64,000 nt of DNA, taken from assembly GCF_024029675.1 (NCBI RefSeq), contig NZ_CP097121.1, positions 868,001 to 932,000 on the forward strand. The letters run 5' to 3'. This stretch comes from Fructilactobacillus carniphilus (GTDB lineage Bacteria > Bacillota > Bacilli > Lactobacillales > Lactobacillaceae). Shown piece by piece: positions 1-8,912 of this stretch; the stretch's first letter is position 1; each line of letters starts with the position of its first letter. The position numbers were made by a program, and so were the translations under genes. The notes under the pieces were generated by a model. That model searched no databases. It was not told the DNA's origin and saw only the letters and a list, made by a program, of their open reading frames with translations.

Positions 1-1270
1 AAATCAGAAAGATGGCCAGTGGGAGTGGAAAATCTTCTTTCCACAGGGTATTCGCAATTGCAAAGACCAGTAGAATTACCGTAGGCCAGAACGCCTTTTG
101 CACCCGGGCTCCGACTCCGCGTGCCAGTCCGATTAACAGACAGCCGACAATCACATTTGATAATTGCCCCAAGAAGTACAGACTAAAAGGTGCCAGCGAA
201 AAGTACAATGGGTTGACCAGCACCACGTTCGGCACCGTAGCCAACAGAATCATCATAATCCCAGAGAAGTACATGAAACAGGTCACAATGATCTGGGACG
301 ACCGTTGTACAATGTTCGCTGGAATATCATCTAAGAAGCGGTTAAACCGCTTCAATAATTCCTGAGCAAAGAGCACGACCCCAATTCCAAACGGAATAAA
401 GTAGTAAAAGACCCGGTACAACAGCACCCACACGGTTGCGGTGGTTGGTGAAACTCCCATAAATCCTAATCCGGTAATCATCGTTAAATCAAAGGTTCCC
501 AGTCCCCCAGGCAGCATTGAGATGACCCCAATGACGTTCGCTGCAATGAACAACGGAAAGACACTAACAAAGTCGATGTGGAGGTTCATGAACATCCCAA
601 TGATGATGAAGAACAGGCCACAACTGCCCCATTCTAAACAGGAACCGATAATTAACTTAATTTCCCGTTTAATCGTCAAATCAGCGAAAAATTCCGAGTT
701 GTTGAAGCGGGTAAACAGGAAAATCACCGGGAAGTAAATTCCTCCTCCTAGCAAAAATGGCCAGTAACGATGATCTTGCTGACCTACACCAAACCCGTAA
801 ATCATCACTAACGACACAATACAATAAGTGGATAAGCCGGCTAGTAAGAACAGCGCAATCTTAGAAATTGCATAGAGCACCTGTTTCTTGGTCGCGTTCT
901 TACTGTAAAAACTCGCCCGTAAACTGGCCCCTAAAAAGCCTCCAAAGCCGGCAATGTTGGTAAAACTATTAGTAATCCAGCCACTCTTAATGATGTAACC
1001 GGGTTTAAACTTTCCTGGCAAAAACTCAACAATTGTAAAATCGTAGGTCAACATCGGTGTGACTGCCAAAAGACCGAGTACGGTTAAAATCAGCAAATGC
1101 AGCGGTGACTGGGAAGCCAAGCTGGCCTGCATCTGTCGCCCGTTAATTTCTTGCAGAATGTTATGCCCTTCGTAGATAACAAAGACAATCATTACAATTA
1201 AAAACAGTGCTTTCAGCACGTTTAGATAACGGTTAAACCAATCCGATACTCGTTTAATAAAATTTTTCAC
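1..1270 (-). CDS. mprF: MprF-type lipid flippase/synthase, partial (3' end outside window)
   Basis: This frame reads open for 423 codons from a GTG at 1270 to the left edge; a GGAGG lies 6 bases upstream of the GTG. The visible part is a run of hydrophobic helices and carries an FGGFLGASLR-like stretch and a GGLGTFDL motif typical of the membrane domain of MprF (phosphatidylglycerol lysyltransferase and flippase) and related UPF0104 proteins. Known MprF proteins add lysine to phosphatidylglycerol and move it to the outer leaflet, lowering sensitivity to cationic peptides. The cytosolic transferase domain would lie beyond the window, so a flippase-only relative cannot be excluded. Confidence 0.8.
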   Translation of the reverse strand, partial: MKNFIKRVSDWFNRYLNVLKALFLIVMIVFVIYEGHNILQEINGRQMQASLASQSPLHLLILTVLGLLAVTPMLTYDFTIVEFLPGKFKPGYIIKSGWITNSFTNIAGFGGFLGASLRASFYSKNATKKQVLYAISKIALFLLAGLSTYCIVSLVMIYGFGVGQQDHRYWPFLLGGGIYFPVIFLFTRFNNSEFFADLTIKREIKLIIGSCLEWGSCGLFFIIIGMFMNLHIDFVSVFPLFIAANVIGVISMLPGGLGTFDLTMITGLGFMGVSPTTATVWVLLYRVFYYFIPFGIGVVLFAQELLKRFNRFLDDIPANIVQRSSQIIVTCFMYFSGIMMILLATVPNVVLVNPLYFSLAPFSLYFLGQLSNVIVGCLLIGLARGVGARVQKAFWPTVILLVFAIANTLWKEDFPLPLAIFLI

Positions 1271-1328
1271 AGGTTTCCTCCAAAATTCTGGTCGCCTCGT
1301 GGTTTAATCATGCAAAAATCCTCCTAGT

Positions 1329-1360
1329 AAAAAAGGATGTGTGAAAAACACACATCCTTG
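1329..1360 (-). terminator. Rho-independent terminator after rplL
   Basis: An 11-bp perfect stem (AAGGATGTGTG with CACACATCCTT, loop TTTTT) is followed on the minus strand by a run of T. It sits just past the rplL stop and separates rplJL from mprF. Confidence 0.9.
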
Positions 1361-1376
1361 TTTAAGAAGACTATGA

Positions 1377-1742
1377 CTACTTAAGGGTAACAGTAGCACC
1401 TTGAGCTTCAAGTTTTTCTTTAATATCGTTAGCTTCGTCTTCTGAAAGACCTTCCTTAACGATTGATGGAGCGTCATCAACCATTGCCTTAGATTCTTTC
1501 AAACCAAGACCAGTGATGTTTTTGATTTCCTTAATAACTTTAATCTTACCAGCACCACCAGAAGTTAATTCAACGTCAAACGTTGACTTAGCACCAGCGT
1601 CACCACCAGCAGCACCGGCAGCAGCAACCGGAGCAGCAGCTGAAACATCAAATTCTTCTTCGATTGCTTTTACCAAATCGTTTAAATCAGTAATAGAAGC
1701 ATCTTTTAATTGTGAAATAATTGCATCTTTATCAAAAGCCAT
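1377..1742 (-). CDS. rplL: 50S ribosomal protein L7/L12
   Basis: 121 aa, the normal length. It has the N-terminal dimerisation helix, an Ala/Gly-rich hinge (around residues 36-50) and the conserved C-terminal domain with [12 protein letters not shown], which contacts elongation factors on the ribosomal stalk. A GAGGAGG ribosome site precedes the ATG. It follows rplJ by 31 bases, the usual L10-L7/L12 operon, and a strong terminator follows it. Confidence 0.98.
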   Translation of the reverse strand: MAFDKDAIISQLKDASITDLNDLVKAIEEEFDVSAAAPVAAAGAAGGDAGAKSTFDVELTSGGAGKIKVIKEIKNITGLGLKESKAMVDDAPSIVKEGLSEDEANDIKEKLEAQGATVTLK

Positions 1743-1773
1743 TTTTATTCCTCCTCATAGGACAGTAATTTTA

Positions 1774-2286
1774 TTATGCGGCGTCATCGTCGTCTGATTT
1801 GCTTTCAGCCACAGCCTTTACAGCGTAGGCAACGTTACGGATTGGTGCTTGTAACATACTTGCAAGAGTAGCAAGCAGTTCTTCACGGCTCGGTAACGTA
1901 GCAAATTCGTTAATCTTATCAAGGGAAGCAACTTCACCTTCGATAATTCCACCTTTAATTTCTAAGGCGTCGTGATCTTCAGCGAACTTCTTCAAGATTT
2001 TAGCAGGAGCAATTGGATCTTCCTGAGAAAAGGCAACTGCACTAGGACCATTGAAGACTTCCTTCAGGTCAGTGTGACCACTTTCATCAGCAGCCCGTTC
2101 CAGAATCTTGTTCTTGATTACCATTAACTTCACACCGTTATCACGTAATTCTTTCCGTAATTCAGTGTCTTGAGCAACAGATAATCCCCGTGAGTTAACC
2201 ACGATTGCTGAAACAGATTCTTTAAAATCATCAGCAACTTCCGTTACCTTTTTTGCTTTTGCTTCAATAACTTCTTTTTTTGGCAT
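1774..2286 (-). CDS. rplJ: 50S ribosomal protein L10
   Basis: 170 aa. It begins [14 protein letters not shown] and carries the L10 globular domain ([21 protein letters not shown]) and a C-terminal tail for L7/L12 dimers, ending in DDDDAA. It anchors the stalk to 23S rRNA and, with L12, is known to bind its own leader RNA. A GGGAGGTG site lies just upstream of the ATG. The 5' leader of about 140 bases matches the usual place of an L10 leader. Confidence 0.98.
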   Translation of the reverse strand: MPKKEVIEAKAKKVTEVADDFKESVSAIVVNSRGLSVAQDTELRKELRDNGVKLMVIKNKILERAADESGHTDLKEVFNGPSAVAFSQEDPIAPAKILKKFAEDHDALEIKGGIIEGEVASLDKINEFATLPSREELLATLASMLQAPIRNVAYAVKAVAESKSDDDDAA

Positions 2287-2425
2287 AATTTCACCTCCCG
2301 ATTTAAATTGGGACCTAATATAAAATCCCTATGCTAGCCAAAACATAAGGAAAAGTCGTTAAACTCCTCGGCAGGCGGTGATTAAGACCATAATGGTCAC
2401 CTGAGTCTTAGGCGATTCATATTCA
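2287..2425 (-). promoter_or_regulatory. L10 leader RNA ahead of rplJL
   Basis: The untranslated stretch between the predicted promoter and rplJ contains the conserved-looking core CCTGCCGAGG and several short inverted repeats (for example around GACTCAGGTGACC and GGTCTTAATCACC). Position and core agree with the L10 leader family of Firmicutes, where the L10-L12 complex represses its own operon. The fold was judged by eye only. Confidence 0.7.
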
Positions 2426-2431
2426 ATTAAC

Positions 2432-2460
2432 AATTTATCATAATTATGATTAGTCGTCAA
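2432..2460 (-). promoter_or_regulatory. Promoter of rplJ-rplL
   Basis: On the minus strand TTGACG is followed after 17 bases by TAAATT, with TG one base before the -10 (extended form). It lies just past the rplA stop, so rplJL can be transcribed apart from rplKA. Confidence 0.6.
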
Positions 2461-2490
2461 TCTGGGATTTTTTAATTTTCAATCGTTGAC

Positions 2491-3183
2491 CTAGAATGAT
2501 TCAGGGGAAACCTTCACACCTGGACCAAATGTAGATGAAACGGAGATGTTTTGGATGTACGTACCCTTCACTGAAGAAGGACGGTTCTTAACCAAAATAT
2601 CTTCAACGGTCTTAAAGTTTTCAACTAACTTATCAGCGTCAAATGATGCCTTCCCAATCGCAACGGCAATGTTTCCGTCCCGGTCAGTCCGGTAGGTAAC
2701 TTGACCAGCCTTAGCGTCTTTAACGGCCTTTTCAACGTCCATCGTAACCGTTCCCGTCTTAGGGTTTGGCATTAAGCCCTTTGGTCCTAAGACCCGACCT
2801 AAACGACCCACTTGAGCCATCATGTCAGGAGTGGAAATAGCAACGTCAAAGTCTAACCAACCGTCCATAATCCGTTGGGCTAAGTCATCTTCACCAACGA
2901 CGTCAGCACCAGCAGCTTCTGCTTCCTTAGCTTTGTCACCCTTGGCGAACACAACGACTGTTTGATCTTTACCAGTTCCGTTAGGAAGCACTACGGCACC
3001 ACGTAACTGTTGATCTGCTTGTTTCGTGTCCACGTTTAACTTGATAACTGCTTCGATGGAGTCATCAAAGTTAGCAGTGTCTAATTTTTGTACGAGCTTG
3101 ACTGCTTCGTCGACTGGGTAAGCTTTACTCTTGTCGATTTGTTCAACAGCTGCTCTGTATTTTTTCCCTCTTGTACGAGCCAT
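2491..3183 (-). CDS. rplA: 50S ribosomal protein L1
   Basis: 230 aa from the ATG at 3183, which has AAGGAGG 8 bases upstream; an upstream in-frame start six codons earlier lacks a ribosome site and was not used. The sequence begins [12 protein letters not shown] and contains [15 protein letters not shown], the L1 signature. L1 binds the mobile stalk of 23S rRNA and in many bacteria represses its own mRNA. It lies downstream of rplK with a spacer of about 100 bases holding two hairpins. Confidence 0.98.
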   Translation of the reverse strand: MARTRGKKYRAAVEQIDKSKAYPVDEAVKLVQKLDTANFDDSIEAVIKLNVDTKQADQQLRGAVVLPNGTGKDQTVVVFAKGDKAKEAEAAGADVVGEDDLAQRIMDGWLDFDVAISTPDMMAQVGRLGRVLGPKGLMPNPKTGTVTMDVEKAVKDAKAGQVTYRTDRDGNIAVAIGKASFDADKLVENFKTVEDILVKNRPSSVKGTYIQNISVSSTFGPGVKVSPESF

Positions 3184-3202
3184 GTAATTTCCTCCTTGCA
3201 AA

Positions 3203-3234
3203 TGTGGTGATGACGGAAAGAATATCCTCCCACG
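3203..3234 (-). promoter_or_regulatory. L1-binding-like hairpin before rplA
   Basis: On the minus strand GTGG (3230-3233) pairs with CCAC (3204-3207) around a short inner helix GGA/TCC, leaving GA on one side and several bases on the other. This asymmetric layout resembles L1 target sites, and it sits directly before the rplA ribosome site. Function is inferred. Confidence 0.45.
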
Positions 3235-3264
3235 CTCACACGCCGTCTTTTGACGGCGTAGCGA
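3235..3264 (-). promoter_or_regulatory. Strong hairpin in rplK-rplA spacer
   Basis: ACGCCGTC and GACGGCGT form a perfect 8-bp GC-rich stem with loop AAAA, extended by CGCT/AGCG across an asymmetric bulge. No T-tract follows on the minus strand, so it is not a terminator; it may block nucleases or set the relative amounts of L11 and L1. Confidence 0.6.
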
Positions 3265-3285
3265 CTAACAACGTAGTCCTAAAGA

Positions 3286-3711
3286 TTAACCTTCAACGGT
3301 GAATCCCATACTGCGTGCAGTACCTTCGATCATACGCATTGCTGCTTCAACGTCAGCGGCGTTTAGATCTTGCATTTTGGTTTCGGCAATTTCCTTCACT
3401 TGGTCTTTAGTAACACTAGCGACCTTCTTTGTGTTGGGTTCACCAGAACCAGATTCCACGCCAGCAGCTTTCTTTAAGAGCACTGCGGCTGGTGGAGTTT
3501 TGGTAACGAATTCAAACGTGTGATCTTCGTATACCGTGATTACAACTGGAATCAACATTCCTGCTTGATCAGCAGTCCGAGCGTTGAAATCCTTTGTAAA
3601 TTCCATGATGTTTACCCCAGCTTGACCCAATGCAGGTCCAACTGGAGGAGCAGGTGTTGCTTTACCCGCTGCAATTTGTAACTTGACGATATCAGCTACT
3701 TTTTTAGCCAC
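3286..3711 (-). CDS. rplK: 50S ribosomal protein L11
   Basis: 141 aa, exactly the family length, if translation starts at the GTG at 3711, which has AAGGAGG 8 bases upstream; a longer reading frame adds 11 residues with no support. It begins (M)[19 protein letters not shown] and contains [17 protein letters not shown], the L11 N-terminal signature, then the rRNA-binding C-terminal domain. L11 forms the GTPase-associated centre of the ribosome. It is the first gene of rplK-rplA. Confidence 0.97.
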   Translation of the reverse strand: MAKKVADIVKLQIAAGKATPAPPVGPALGQAGVNIMEFTKDFNARTADQAGMLIPVVITVYEDHTFEFVTKTPPAAVLLKKAAGVESGSGEPNTKKVASVTKDQVKEIAETKMQDLNAADVEAAMRMIEGTARSMGFTVEG

Positions 3712-3734
3712 GAGACATACCTCCTTAAGTCCGT

Positions 3735-3767
3735 GTGTGGTCACTGAAGAACAATTCTTCTCCCACG
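3735..3767 (-). promoter_or_regulatory. L1-binding-like hairpin before rplK
   Basis: GTGG (3763-3766) pairs with CCAC (3737-3740) around an inner helix GAAGAA/TTCTTC, with GA opposite AGTGA. The architecture repeats that found before rplA, so both genes of the operon may carry a target for the same regulator, most likely L1. Confidence 0.45.
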
Positions 3768-3793
3768 TTGATTATGCATAAATACACTAGATT

Positions 3794-3822
3794 AGTCTAA
3801 CACACCGACTAATGATTAACAA
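3794..3822 (-). promoter_or_regulatory. Promoter of rplK-rplA
   Basis: TTGTTA, 17 bases, then TAGACT with TG one base before it (extended -10). It lies in the nusG-rplK spacer. Confidence 0.5.
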
Positions 3823-3827
3823 GTTCA

Positions 3828-4382
3828 TTATTCTAACGTGAGCGGTTTAACCTGGTTAAAATCTAGTTCGGTAGCCGTTTCGCGTCCAAACATGTCGATG
3901 TTAACCTTGAGCTTGCCTTTTTCGTTGTCAATGCTGGTAATCTTACCAGACAAGCCCTTGAAGGCTCCATCCACGATGGTTACCGTATCGCCAACTTCAC
4001 TGTCTAATGGTTTGACGGATTCTTTAACCCCGAGACTTGCCATTACCCGTTCCACCTCTTCTGGTAAGAGCGGGTTTGGTTTGGATCCCTGACCGTGAGA
4101 ACCAATAAATCCAGTCACTCCGGGAGTATTTCGAACTACGTACCAAGCTCGGTCAGTCATGACCATTTGGACCAATACGTAACCGGGAAAAGTCTTATCC
4201 ATCACCACTTTTTCCTGGCCGTTTTTCACTTCGTGGGTTTCAGTTTCAGGAACCACAACATCAAAAATGTAATCCTGCATGCCCATAGAATCCCGCCGTG
4301 ACTCCAGGTTTTCCTTAACTTTGTTTTCATAACCAGAGTACGTGTGTAAAACGTACCATTGTTTTTCTGCTGATTCTACCAT
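3828..4382 (-). CDS. nusG: Transcription elongation/antitermination factor NusG
   Basis: 184 aa from the ATG at 4382 (AAGGAGAG upstream); an in-frame extension of 34 residues upstream has no ribosome site. The NGN domain begins KQWYVLHTYSGYENKVKENL and the C-terminal KOW domain holds GDTVTIVDGAFKGLSGKI. NusG binds RNA polymerase and couples it to ribosomes or Rho. It follows secE, but a terminator-like hairpin stands between them. Confidence 0.97.
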   Translation of the reverse strand: MVESAEKQWYVLHTYSGYENKVKENLESRRDSMGMQDYIFDVVVPETETHEVKNGQEKVVMDKTFPGYVLVQMVMTDRAWYVVRNTPGVTGFIGSHGQGSKPNPLLPEEVERVMASLGVKESVKPLDSEVGDTVTIVDGAFKGLSGKITSIDNEKGKLKVNIDMFGRETATELDFNQVKPLTLE

Positions 4383-4451
4383 CGCAATCTCTCCTTTATA
4401 TCTAACTTTTTCGACTATCTTGCTAATTTTATGCAGCTGAGCGGAGGTAAA

Positions 4452-4478
4452 ATAAAAAAACCTCGCGCCCACGAAGTT
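4452..4478 (-). terminator. Terminator between secE and nusG
   Basis: AACTTCG and CGAGGTT pair (7 bp, one G-U) around a short loop and are followed by seven T on the minus strand. It would end or reduce transcription coming from rpmG-secE. Confidence 0.75.
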
Positions 4479-4520
4479 TTTCAATACTAACTATACCAAA
4501 AATACACCGGTAAAACCAGC

Positions 4521-4700
4521 CTAGCCTGCGTTTAATAACAACGCTTCTAATGCCCAGTCAATTAAACCTAAGAAGACGGTAAAGAACAGGGTTGTTCCAA
4601 TCACCGTCGTCGTATCAATCCTGGTTTGCCGAGCATTGGGCCACGTAATCAGCTTAAGTTCGCCAATCACGCTCTTTAAAAAGTTCCAAAATCGTTTCAT
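4521..4700 (-). CDS. secE: Preprotein translocase subunit SecE
   Basis: 59 aa from the ATG at 4700, with AGGAGAAG upstream; a longer frame adds 16 basic residues overlapping rpmG and was rejected. The protein has the amphipathic start FLKSVIGELKLITWPNARQT, where the conserved W-P lies at the membrane face, and one transmembrane helix, the single-span Gram-positive form. It stabilises SecY. It lies 13 bases after rpmG, the usual order. Confidence 0.95.
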   Translation of the reverse strand: MKRFWNFLKSVIGELKLITWPNARQTRIDTTTVIGTTLFFTVFLGLIDWALEALLLNAG

Positions 4701-4713
4701 CGTTCTTCTTCTC

Positions 4714-4860
4714 CTAGCGTGTTGCGCGATGCAAAGTGCTTTTCCCACAGTGCTTGCAGTATTTGTGAAGGGCTAAGCGGTGGGACTGCTTTGAAACGGA
4801 AATATGATAATTCCGTGCACCACACACAGAGCACGCTAACGCCATTTTTGTTTGGACCAT
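4714..4860 (-). CDS. rpmG: 50S ribosomal protein L33
   Basis: 48 aa from the ATG at 4860 (GGAGGGAG upstream). It keeps two Cys pairs (CSVCGARNY near the start and CKHCGK near the end), the zinc-binding form of L33. The position before secE is the standard one. An in-frame ATG 13 codons upstream lacks a site. Confidence 0.93.
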   Translation of the reverse strand: MVQTKMALACSVCGARNYHISVSKQSHRLALHKYCKHCGKSTLHRATR

Positions 4861-4911
4861 CAACGTCTCCCTCCTAACATGACTATACTCTAGCATCAAA
4901 CCAGCCGGGCG

Positions 4912-5487
4912 TCAATCCTGGGACCGACGGTACTTGCGTTTGCACCGTAGCAACGCGTTTTGAACCTGTTGTTCTTCCACGCACAGCCGCTGGGCAATTT
5001 GGGGAACCGTTTGTTGGCGCAACGTCGCTAATAACACCTGCCACTCAAAGCGCGAACAAGCCGCCCCGACTGCTTGGAACCGTTCCGTCAGTTCACAACA
5101 AAATAATGGGTCAGGAGCAGCGTAATCCTGGATCGTTTCGGCATAGTACTCGGGACTGGCGCTAAACGATGCCTGTAAGCGTTCGGGAATTCGTTTTTGG
5201 GCGTTTTTTTTGCGCAGTAAATCAAACATGTGATTACGTAAATTGGTCTTATAAAAAGCACCAAAGGGAACCCGTTTTCCCAGGTCATAGTGGTGTAGCG
5301 TCTTAATGAAGACCAGGGCGGCTTCCTGGCTCCAGTCGGTTAACTCCATATCGTTTAAAAAGTAGTCCCGCCATAATTTTAGGTGAACCGGGGCAAACTG
5401 CTGAAATAAAGTGACAAACTGGTCCTCGTTTTCTTGAGCTGCTTGTACCGTTGCATTATCGAACTTGTAAATTAGTTTTGTTCCCAT
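4912..5487 (-). CDS. SigH/ComX-like sigma-70 family factor
   Basis: 191 aa. Residues about 20-100 resemble sigma region 2 (LTDWSQEAALVFIKTLHHYDL followed by FGAFYKTNLRNHMFDLLRK), and the C-terminus has a weak region-4 helix-turn-helix (TVPQIAQRLCVEEQQVQNALL). The place, between yacP and rpmG-secE-nusG, is that of sigH in Bacillus and its ComX-like relatives in lactic acid bacteria, where such factors switch on competence genes. Whether this strain uses it for competence cannot be told from the window. Confidence 0.85.
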   Translation of the reverse strand: MGTKLIYKFDNATVQAAQENEDQFVTLFQQFAPVHLKLWRDYFLNDMELTDWSQEAALVFIKTLHHYDLGKRVPFGAFYKTNLRNHMFDLLRKKNAQKRIPERLQASFSASPEYYAETIQDYAAPDPLFCCELTERFQAVGAACSRFEWQVLLATLRQQTVPQIAQRLCVEEQQVQNALLRCKRKYRRSQD

Positions 5488-5627
5488 TCCTATCGCACTC
5501 CTTGTGGTTAGTTGCTCTTAAATTACAGAAGCACGACTAAGCCCACAAGCGAACGTTTGTTTCAAGTCCCCGTTATTCGCCTAGCCCAATGGTCAGCTAG
5601 TGAAAAGCCACTAACTAATTAGTGAAA

Positions 5628-5664
5628 AATAAATCAGGACCAGTGATTACTCACTGATCCTGAT
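5628..5664 (-). terminator. Terminator overlapping the end of yacP
   Basis: A 14-bp stem (ATCAGGATCAGTGA with TCACTGGTCCTGAT, loop GTAA) is followed by TTATTTTT. Its 5' arm encodes the last residues and the stop codon of yacP, so part of the terminator is coding sequence. Confidence 0.85.
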
Positions 5665-6178
5665 CTAAACGCTGATATAAATCCCGTAACTTTTGGGCTT
5701 CTGTTTCGTTAAAGTTGATCCGGTTCCCCAACGGACGCTGGTGATAGGTCTTCGTGACCTGTTTAATCTCCACCTTGGCCCGTTTCACCGACCGCAAAAG
5801 TTCTGGCGCGGGGATTCGTAACGCCCCCGCGCTAAAAATGGTCCACTGTTCGGCGTGGTCACTCGTGGCCACTTCAACCTGCGTGAACAGCGACTGTTCC
5901 TTCGTGGCCAGCGCCTCGATGTACGAATCGGCCGTTTCGTTCTTACTGGTCCAAACGACATCAATGTTTTTAACCTGCACAGTGCGGGCGTTGCCCGGCA
6001 CGTACATCGCATCAAAGACCACGATGACCTTTTTACCACTGTACTTTTGGTATTCTGAAAGGTCCCAGAGCAATTGATCACGCGCCTCTGGCAGTTGATC
6101 CTTTAGTTTCAGTTGATTTAAGTGAGGCCAGCTTCCAATCACATTGTAACCGTCCACAATCAACAGTTCTTTTTTCAT
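5651..6178 (-). CDS. yacP: YacP/Rae1 family NYN-domain ribonuclease
   Basis: 175 aa. The start KKELLIVDGYNVIGSW, then VIVVFDAMYVPG, VVWTSKNETADSYIEAL and VEVATSDHAEQ are the acidic motifs of the NYN (PIN-like) nuclease fold. In Bacillus the homologue Rae1 cuts mRNA in the ribosome A site. It is last in the run cysS-mrnC-rlmB-yacP, 28 bases after rlmB, and a terminator overlaps its stop. Confidence 0.92.
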   Translation of the reverse strand: MKKELLIVDGYNVIGSWPHLNQLKLKDQLPEARDQLLWDLSEYQKYSGKKVIVVFDAMYVPGNARTVQVKNIDVVWTSKNETADSYIEALATKEQSLFTQVEVATSDHAEQWTIFSAGALRIPAPELLRSVKRAKVEIKQVTKTYHQRPLGNRINFNETEAQKLRDLYQRLDQDQ

Positions 6179-6206
6179 GTTTTCACTTCCTCGCCCGGCA
6201 TTCCAG

Positions 6207-6968
6207 TTACAGAGGATGGCGAGAGTTAAAGCCCTGATACATCAAAAGGCCCGCAGCCACTGCCGCGTTCAGGCTTTGAATGTCACCAATCATCGGGATG
6301 GTTAGTAATTCGTCCATCTTTTGTTTCACCAAGGGCGAAATTCCCTTACCTTCGCTTCCAATTACGAGGGTCACGGCCCCCTGGGCATTCCAACGCCGGT
6401 AATCAGTTCCCTGCATGTCGGTTCCAAAGATCCAAACGCCGCGTTCCTTCAGCTCCCGAATCGTATTAACCAAGTTAGTAACTCGTGCGACAGGCACCCG
6501 TTCCATGGCCCCGGCCGCCGTTTTAGCCACCGTGGCGGTTAAGCCGACCGAGCGGTGTTTGGGGATGATCACCCCATGCACTCCGGCAGCATCCGCCGTC
6601 CGCAGGATCGATCCCAGGTTATGCGGATCAGCCACGTTGTCTAACATCACAAAGAACGGCGCTTCGTCTCGTTCCTGGGCACGGTTAAACAAATCATCAA
6701 TGGTGGCGTATTTAAACGGAGCGACCGCTAAAATTACTCCCTGGTGATTCTGTCGGTCAGACATTAGGTCGAGCTTGGCCTTCGGGACATTGGCAATTAC
6801 TAAGTGCCGGCCCTTGGCTAACTGTAAAATGGCTTGAATCGTCCGATCCTCTTTACTAATTCCGGTTTGTAAAAATACTTTATTAATTTCCTGATCGCGG
6901 TTGCGTAATGCCGCTACAACCGGATGCCGACCGATAATAAAATCGGTCTCTGTTTGTTTATTTGGCAT
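6207..6968 (-). CDS. rlmB: 23S rRNA (guanosine-2'-O-)-methyltransferase RlmB (SpoU family)
   Basis: 253 aa from the ATG at 6968, which has AGGAAGGG upstream and overlaps the end of mrnC by 11 bases; an earlier in-frame start was not preferred. It has the substrate-binding domain ([11 protein letters not shown]) and the SPOUT knot motifs [29 protein letters not shown] and [16 protein letters not shown]. It methylates a guanosine in the peptidyl-transferase region of 23S rRNA. Close linkage to mini-RNase III suits a role in 23S maturation. Confidence 0.94.
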   Translation of the reverse strand: MPNKQTETDFIIGRHPVVAALRNRDQEINKVFLQTGISKEDRTIQAILQLAKGRHLVIANVPKAKLDLMSDRQNHQGVILAVAPFKYATIDDLFNRAQERDEAPFFVMLDNVADPHNLGSILRTADAAGVHGVIIPKHRSVGLTATVAKTAAGAMERVPVARVTNLVNTIRELKERGVWIFGTDMQGTDYRRWNAQGAVTLVIGSEGKGISPLVKQKMDELLTIPMIGDIQSLNAAVAAGLLMYQGFNSRHPL

Positions 6969-7383
6969 ACCGTACCCTTCCTGCTTCGACCTGTTCAATG
7001 CACCACTGGGCTAACTTTTGGAGCCGTTCAGCTTGCCCACTCAAAGACAAGAAGCCAAAGAGGGCTTCAAAACCGGTGGACACCCGGTACGTAATCACGC
7101 TGGTATTTTTGGCATGGGTGTAACTCTTCGCATTGCGCCCCCGTTTGTAAAAATACCACTCTTCGTCCGTGAGCAGGTCGTCTTCTTCCATTAAAGCAAT
7201 CAAACCGGCCTGCGCCTTAGCGGAAACATAACGGGTCGCCTTGTGCTGCAGTTGGTTGGGGCGGGTTAACCCCTGGTCAATCAGGTGTCGTCTGATAAAA
7301 ACTTCATACACGGCGTCGCCCAGGTATGCTAACGCAATCCCATTTAACTGGCGAAAGGCTAAATTTTGTTCTGCATCGTCCAT
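6958..7383 (-). CDS. mrnC: Mini-ribonuclease 3
   Basis: 141 aa. It has the RNase III catalytic fold without a double-stranded RNA-binding domain: [23 protein letters not shown] near the start and [29 protein letters not shown], holding the acidic metal ligands. In Bacillus MrnC matures both ends of 23S rRNA. It lies 8 bases after cysS and overlaps rlmB, so the three are probably cotranscribed. Confidence 0.95.
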   Translation of the reverse strand: MDDAEQNLAFRQLNGIALAYLGDAVYEVFIRRHLIDQGLTRPNQLQHKATRYVSAKAQAGLIALMEEDDLLTDEEWYFYKRGRNAKSYTHAKNTSVITYRVSTGFEALFGFLSLSGQAERLQKLAQWCIEQVEAGRVRYAK

Positions 7384-7391
7384 TCCTACTG

Positions 7392-8801
7392 TTATTCCCT
7401 TCTAAAGCGGGTTCCCTGCGGGGTGTCTTCCAACACAATTCCCTGATCTTTGAGTTCGTCTCTGATTTCGTCACTGCGGGCAAAGTCCTTGTCAACCCGC
7501 GCTTGTTCCCGTTCGGCAATCAGTCTTTCCACCTGCTCGTCGTTGAGTTCTTCGGTGGTGAGTTCAATCCCAAAGATGACCGCGAGCTGTGCCAACCGAC
7601 TGCTAATCGTCTTCAACGTCTCCGCAAAGACCACCGGTCGTTCACTGTAAATGTTACCCAACTTAGCCAGTTCGTAAACACTGGCAATGCCATTTTGAAC
7701 GTTAAAGTCGTCATTCATGGCGTCCTGAAAGTCCGCTTGAACCTGCCGAACCTCTTGTTCAAGTTTAAAATCACTACCGGATTCGGCATCTTTCAAACGA
7801 TAATTGAGGTTTTGATAAGCGGTCTGCAATTTCTTCAGGTTAGCCTGAGCTTCGTCTAAGCCGGATTGGCTAAAGCGAATCGGGCGTCGGTACTGGGTAG
7901 TGGCCATCAAAAGCCGGATTACTTGAGGATCAACCCGCTTGATCAGTTCGTGAACCGTCACAAAGTTCCCCTTGGACTTGCTCATCTTTTCGTCGTCATC
8001 CCCGACTGTAACAAAGCCATTGTGGAGCCAGTACTTCACAAATAATTGATCGGTTTTGGCTTCACTCTGGGCCCGTTCGTTTTCGTGATGCGGGAACTCA
8101 AGGTCAATGCCACCTCCGTGAATGTCAATCGTGTCACCCAGGTACTTGGTGGCCATCACCGAGCATTCGATGTGCCAACCAGGCCGACCCGCACCCCACG
8201 GTGAATCCCAGGAGATTTCGTCTGGTTTTGCCGCTTTCCAGAGCGCGAAGTCAATCGGGTCTTCTTTTTTGGCTAATTCTGCCGCGGAAATGTGCTCACT
8301 GGCGCCACTTTCCAGCGTATCAATGTCTTCGTGCCCTAGCTCTCCGTAGCTTGGGAATTTGCGGGCCCGGTAGTACACGTCACCCTCAACGGCGTATGCG
8401 TAGCCCTTCTCAATCAAATCCTGCACAAAGGCAATGATTTTCGGGATATTTTCCGTGGCCCGAGGGTTAACGGTCGCCGGTTTAACGTTCAAAGCGTTCG
8501 TATCTTCGTAATAAGCTTGGATGTACCGGTCAGCGAGTTCTGGAACCGTGGTTTCCTCTGCTCGAGCCGCCGTGATTAGCTTATCATCGACATCCGTAAA
8601 GTTAGAAACGTAGGTCACATCGTAACCCAGGTATTCCAAATAACGACGAATCGTGTCAAAGGCCACCACGCTGCGGGCGTTGCCGATATGAATGTAGTTA
8701 TAGACGGTCGGTCCACAGACGTACATCTTCACCTTACCAGGTTCTAAAGGCGTAAAGGTTTCTAACTGGTTATCCAGTGAATTGTAAACTTGTAATTTCA
8801 T
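7392..8801 (-). CDS. cysS: Cysteinyl-tRNA synthetase
   Basis: 469 aa from the ATG at 8801; a TTG seven codons upstream is possible but has no ribosome site. It has the zinc Cys and HIGH motif in [16 protein letters not shown], zinc ligands in WHIECSVMA and HHENE, and KMSKSKGN. It charges tRNA-Cys. No T-box leader is visible in the 90 bases upstream. It follows gltX and a terminator, so it may have its own promoter. Confidence 0.97.
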   Translation of the reverse strand: MKLQVYNSLDNQLETFTPLEPGKVKMYVCGPTVYNYIHIGNARSVVAFDTIRRYLEYLGYDVTYVSNFTDVDDKLITAARAEETTVPELADRYIQAYYEDTNALNVKPATVNPRATENIPKIIAFVQDLIEKGYAYAVEGDVYYRARKFPSYGELGHEDIDTLESGASEHISAAELAKKEDPIDFALWKAAKPDEISWDSPWGAGRPGWHIECSVMATKYLGDTIDIHGGGIDLEFPHHENERAQSEAKTDQLFVKYWLHNGFVTVGDDDEKMSKSKGNFVTVHELIKRVDPQVIRLLMATTQYRRPIRFSQSGLDEAQANLKKLQTAYQNLNYRLKDAESGSDFKLEQEVRQVQADFQDAMNDDFNVQNGIASVYELAKLGNIYSERPVVFAETLKTISSRLAQLAVIFGIELTTEELNDEQVERLIAEREQARVDKDFARSDEIRDELKDQGIVLEDTPQGTRFRRE

Positions 8802-8865
8802 CGTGGCAGACCCCTTTTTCAAATTATTTATGCCTTATCATACCATAATCAGCAGGTTAGCTGAT

Positions 8866-8894
8866 AAAACAAAAGGCCTAGTATGTACTAGACC
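8866..8894 (-). terminator. Terminator after gltX
   Basis: GGTCTAG and CTAGGCC pair (7 bp, one G-U), loop TACATA, followed by TTTTGTTTT on the minus strand. It separates gltX from cysS. Confidence 0.75.
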
Positions 8895-8912
8895 AATTGA
8901 CAGAAAAATATT

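Noticed and set aside
7326..7859. A 177-codon frame on the plus strand.
   Set aside because: It is antisense to the end of cysS and the mrnC start, has no ribosome site and resembles no protein.
8802..8912. T-box leader for cysS (also sought before gltX and lysS).
   Set aside because: The gaps are too short and I see no T-box core or tRNA-pairing bulge.
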